Translations under genes and position numbers: made by a program
The notes under the pieces: model-generated
Seen by the model: the letters and a program-made list of their open reading frames with translations, nothing else
Database searches by the model: none
What the model was told of the DNA's origin: nothing
Part shown: positions 61,457 through 64,000 of the stretch, one piece after another
How the letters are laid out: the number at the start of each line of letters is the position of its first letter
How positions within the stretch are numbered: the first letter of the stretch is position 1
From: an uncultured Thiohalocapsa sp.
GTDB lineage: Bacteria > Pseudomonadota > Gammaproteobacteria > Chromatiales > Chromatiaceae
Direction of reading: 5' to 3'
Length of the DNA stretch: 64,000 nucleotides
NCBI RefSeq assembly: GCF_913063425.1
Contig: NZ_CAJXYK010000032.1
Coordinates: 1-64,000 of the forward strand

Positions 61457-62182
61457 ATGCATGACTTTACCCGCATTGTTTTGTTAGTTGGGCTTTCAGC
61501 ATTGATTCACGGCTGCACTGTCGCGCAGTCGGGGGAGCAGCAGTATTGCGCGGCTACGGATGCCCTTTGGGGGCAGTTTCGAACCAGCACGGATCATTGG
61601 CTTGCTAAGCGATCTGGAGTCACGGAGCCTGCGGCTACGATTGCCTATTCCCTTGAACTCTCCGAAATGGAATTGGACGGGATTGACCCTAAACTCCGAA
61701 AGCTAATTTCGCAGTGGTCTACAGCAGTCCAGCGTGCGGCTTCAAGCTGGGAGGAGATTGAGAGAATATTCCTTGCGAATGGAGACTCGCTGGAGCTATC
61801 CATCCGGCTTAGCGAACTCGACGCGGAATATGAGGCCAAGATTGCGAAGACAGAAGCAAAGCCCGGATGTATGAATGGAGCGAACATGATAAATACAGCG
61901 TACTGTAATCAGGAAGTGGGCTTGCTTCGAGCTGAGTTGCTCGATAAGAAAACTTCTCTTCAGCGTCGCACCTTCGAAGACCGCATAGCACGCGGACAGG
62001 TTCCCAGTCCAAGACCTCGGAGTGATGCCCAGGAAGCAGAATTCCAGTTGCTGTACTCGCGGGTAGAAGCGTTTCGACAAGAAACGCCAACACACGTCAA
62101 TGGCATGCTAGACCGAGTTCGGGAACTCGCCGGAAATTGCAAAGTGAGCGGCAATGGCCAATTGCGTGGGCCAGCCGACTAG
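61457..62182 (+). CDS. Cassette-encoded lipoprotein, unknown
   Basis: A 241-residue protein that begins MHDFTRIVLLVGLSALIHGC, a lipoprotein signal with a lipobox-like LIHGC. The mature part is helical and charged (SLELSEMELDGIDPKLRKLI, LSELDAEYEAKIAKTEAK) with several Cys. I do not recognise a family. It has clearly lower GC than the surrounding genes and lies between the attI core and an intact attC, so it is the first gene cassette. Translation from upstream codons (61415) would include the attI end and is less likely. Confidence 0.7.
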   Translation: MHDFTRIVLLVGLSALIHGCTVAQSGEQQYCAATDALWGQFRTSTDHWLAKRSGVTEPAATIAYSLELSEMELDGIDPKLRKLISQWSTAVQRAASSWEEIERIFLANGDSLELSIRLSELDAEYEAKIAKTEAKPGCMNGANMINTAYCNQEVGLLRAELLDKKTSLQRRTFEDRIARGQVPSPRPRSDAQEAEFQLLYSRVEAFRQETPTHVNGMLDRVRELAGNCKVSGNGQLRGPAD

Positions 62183-62255
62183 GGTATGACCGAAACGGGG
62201 GCTAGCGGAAAAGGTGCCACGCGCTATAAGCACGCCGCCGAACGAATGAGAAGAC

Positions 62256-62349
62256 GCCCAACCAGAGCACCAGCCCGAGCACATGCTGCCGAGCCGCCGC
62301 TAACGCGGGCGGCTCGGCAGCATGCGCCGGGCTGTGCTTAAGGTTGGGC
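62256..62349 (+). other. Intact attC recombination site
   Basis: A 94-bp palindromic site. The left core is GCCCAAC (62256-62262) and the right core GTTGGGC (62343-62349), exact complements that fit RYYYAAC and GTTRRRY. Inside, CAGCCCG...CATGCTGCCGAGCCGCC pairs with GGCGGCTCGGCAGCATG...CGGGCTG around a short GCTAACGCG loop. An unpaired base near the left arm gives the strand polarity typical of attC. Confidence 0.9.
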
Positions 62350-62367
62350 TAGCTAAGGAGAGTCATC

Positions 62368-62487
62368 TTGAGCACTGCTGCCAAAGACGTCGCACTCAGA
62401 GCAATCGCATGCGGCAAACTGATCTCACCAGCAGGAAGATCGAAGGTTCGTATTGGCGGATTTGTCGTTTACGTTCGCTTCTGCTCG
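62368..62487 (+). pseudogene. Cassette gene, 5' part (split by ISAs1 element)
   Basis: After the attC core, AAGGAGA precedes a TTG at 62368. Forty codons (STAAKDVALRAIACGKLISP, then GRSKVRIGGFVVYVRFCS) run to the insertion point. Removing the element and one target copy joins this frame exactly to the 63710-63982 part, giving a protein of about 130 residues. It ends at the left target copy GCTTCTGCTCG (62477-62487). Confidence 0.75.
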
Positions 62488-63698
62488 CAGAGCGAGCGCA
62501 TATAAACTAGCGCTGAAACATGTATCTGAGGCATCCTTCGAGAAACTGTCTTAGGAGTTTTTCGTGTCTGCCAGCATCCTTGAGCATTTCGCGCCGGTTC
62601 CGGACTTCCGCATTGAGCGCAACAAGCTCTATCCGCTGCCGGAAATCCTCCTCTTGGTCGTCAGCGGGGTGCTCAGCGGCGCCGACGGCTGGGAGGCGAT
62701 TGAGCAGTTCGGCCAGTCCAAGCTCGACTGGTTGCGCAGGTTCGCGCCCTTCCGCAACGGGATTCCATCGCATGACTGCATTGCCTACGTGATCTCCGGG
62801 CTGTCGCCGAAGGCGTTCCAAGAGTGCTTCGCGAGCTGGACCCGGACGGTGTCGGAGGCGACCGGCGGCGAGCTGATCGCGGTCGACGGCAAGACGGCAC
62901 GCGGCGCGCGCGACCGCCGCCGCGGCAAGTCCGCGCTGCACATGGTCAGTGCTTGGGGCTGCCGCAACCGCTTGGTGCTGGGCCAAGAGGCGACGGCGGA
63001 GAAGTCCAACGAGATCACGGCCATTCCCAAACTGCTGGAGTTGCTGGAGCTCAAAGGCTGCATCGTGACCATCGACGCCATGGGCTGCCAGACCAAGCTT
63101 GCCGCACAAATCGACGACCAAGGTGCCGACTACGTGCTCGGGCTCAAAGGCAACCAGGGCACCCTGCATGAGGAGGTGGAGGACTTCTTCGCCACGGCGC
63201 GGGCCGGCGGCTTCGCTGGTGTCGCCCATGATTACATCGAGGAAACCGACAAAGATCACGGGCGTTTGGAAGTGCGCCGGTACTGGATCACCGAGGAGCT
63301 CGGCACGTTGTCCGAAGCGTCGCGTTGGCGTGCGCTGCGCAGCATCGGCCTCGTCGAGCGCGAGTGTTGGAGCGGCGATGAGCATTCAATCGAGCAGCGC
63401 CTGTTCATCAACTCCATCGGCGCCGACGCCAAGCGCTTCGCCCACGCCGTGCGCGGCCACTGGGGCGTCGAGAACCGGCTGCACTGGCGCCTGGACGTCA
63501 TCTTCAACGAAGATGCGAGCCGCATCCGAAGAGGTAACGCACCGGCGATCATGACCGTAATCCGCCATCTGTGCATGAACCTGTTCGAGCAGGAGCCCTC
63601 TAAGCGGCGGCTCTCGCAGAAACGCCGCGAGGCCGCTTGGAACGACGACTACCGGGCTAAGGTGATCTTCGGCTAAGGATTTTTATGCGCTGGCCCTG
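62488..63698 (+). mobile_element. ISAs1-family insertion sequence
   Basis: A 1211-bp element with 19-bp imperfect terminal inverted repeats: CAGAGCGAGCGCATATAAA at 62488-62506 and, on the other strand, CAGGGCCAGCGCATAAAAA at 63680-63698 (16 of 19 match). It is flanked by identical 11-bp copies GCTTCTGCTCG (62477-62487 and 63699-63709); ISAs1 elements make 8-10 bp duplications, so one base may be chance. It carries one transposase gene and appears intact. Confidence 0.9.
62564..63676 (+). CDS. ISAs1-family transposase
   Basis: A 370-residue DDE transposase. The N-terminal DUF4338/DDE_Tnp_1-associated part reads FAPVPDFRIERNKLYPLPEI; the catalytic Asp residues lie in IAVDGKTARGA and VTIDAMGCQ, and the Glu is probably in IFNEDASRIR. 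GLKGNQGTLHEEVEDFF is the YxLxxKxNQ-like block of this family. The start is GTG at 62564. Full length, so probably active. Confidence 0.93.
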   Translation: MSASILEHFAPVPDFRIERNKLYPLPEILLLVVSGVLSGADGWEAIEQFGQSKLDWLRRFAPFRNGIPSHDCIAYVISGLSPKAFQECFASWTRTVSEATGGELIAVDGKTARGARDRRRGKSALHMVSAWGCRNRLVLGQEATAEKSNEITAIPKLLELLELKGCIVTIDAMGCQTKLAAQIDDQGADYVLGLKGNQGTLHEEVEDFFATARAGGFAGVAHDYIEETDKDHGRLEVRRYWITEELGTLSEASRWRALRSIGLVERECWSGDEHSIEQRLFINSIGADAKRFAHAVRGHWGVENRLHWRLDVIFNEDASRIRRGNAPAIMTVIRHLCMNLFEQEPSKRRLSQKRREAAWNDDYRAKVIFG

Positions 63699-63709
63699 GC
63701 TTCTGCTCG

Positions 63710-63982
63710 ACGAACTTGCGCGCACCAGACAAGTACAAATTCAATATCAATCCAAACACCTTGTCGGCCGACTACGAGCTTTGGGTGTGCGGAAGCGCTG
63801 ACATCTACTACCTGATGCCTATCTCGGTAATGCGGGAAATCTACGAAAACCCGAACACTTACACTGACAATACGCACCCGGAAATTCGAGTAGTGTCAGT
63901 AGACGCATATTCTCACTTTGCAACATTCGCCTCCGGGGGAACTGGTACATCTCTCAAGCCGTATCTCAAGGCGACACTATGA
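63710..63982 (+). pseudogene. Cassette gene, 3' part (split by ISAs1 element)
   Basis: Continuation of the interrupted frame. It reads LRAPDKYKFNINPNTLSADY, then ELWVCGSADIYYLMPISVMR and ends SLKPYLKATL. I do not assign a family; the mix of Lys, Asp and hydrophobic strands is like small nuclease-fold cassette proteins. A TTG at 63716 could restart translation. The stop is followed after 1 bp by the left core of the next attC. Confidence 0.7.
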
Positions 63983-63983
63983 A

Positions 63984-64000
63984 GCCCAACTTTGCGCCGG
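63984..64000 (+). other. Start of the next attC site, cut by window end
   Basis: GCCCAAC at 63984-63990 equals the left core of the intact attC and begins directly after the cassette stop codon, so the cassette array continues beyond the window. Confidence 0.65.

Overview
The window is GC-rich bacterial DNA (about 70 % by eye) from a diazotrophic gammaproteobacterium, most likely of the purple-sulfur/Chromatiales type. The reasons are a complete rnfABCDGEH cluster divergent from nifL-nifA, gammaproteobacterial gene orders (aroA-cmk-rpsA-ihfB), a degenerate PEP-CTERM-like protein tail, and sigma54 promoters. Genus cannot be decided from the window, and no nitrogenase structural genes lie in it. 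Layout: (1) 1-6.9 kb is a defence-like island: a DUF3226 TOPRIM-like gene cut by the window edge, an OLD/PARIS-like AAA ATPase preceded by an HTH segment with an in-frame TAG, and a 1482-residue TIR-CHAT-STAND-TPR protein. (2) 7-24.6 kb is mostly core genome: plsC-like acyltransferase, a phnDCEE-type ABC operon with a REP cluster, ihfB, rpsA, cmk, aroA, a dihydrolipoyl-dehydrogenase-like flavoprotein, a hybrid histidine kinase, DUF2058, OmpH/Skp, YdcH and an MsbA-like ABC exporter. (3) 25-32.5 kb codes for surface and envelope proteins: a secreted ExeM-like nuclease ending in a dockerin, next to a cohesin-like protein with a PEP-CTERM-like tail, then a PspA homologue, a polytopic membrane protein and a coiled-coil repeat protein. 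(4) 32.6-42.9 kb looks like a single regulon: a PAS-sigma54 activator faces a NitT/TauT-family ABC transporter, a CobW GTPase with an insertion, a WD40 protein, a HupE/UreJ permease and a double rhodanese. A clear -24/-12 promoter and a cluster of palindromes lie in the divergent gap. (5) 43-48.5 kb holds a Ca2+/cation antiporter, an orphan solute-binding protein, a ClC channel lacking the gating glutamate, and a methyltransferase. (6) 48.7-58.4 kb is the nitrogen-fixation electron supply and control region: rnfABCDGEH on one strand and nifLA on the other, with two perfect NifA upstream activator sites midway between two divergent sigma54 promoters. (7) 58.4-64 kb is an integron, AT-richer in its cassettes: an IntI-type integrase with an extra N-terminal core-binding-like domain, two diverged attI/Pc copies, a toxin-antitoxin cassette, a truncated attC, a damaged antitoxin plus a PIN toxin cut off at the integrase end, a lipoprotein cassette with an intact attC, and a cassette ORF split by an ISAs1-family insertion whose target duplication can be read directly. 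The best candidates for undescribed biology are the sigma54-controlled transporter-metallochaperone operon, the TIR-CHAT STAND protein, the dockerin/cohesin secreted pair and the rearranged integron.
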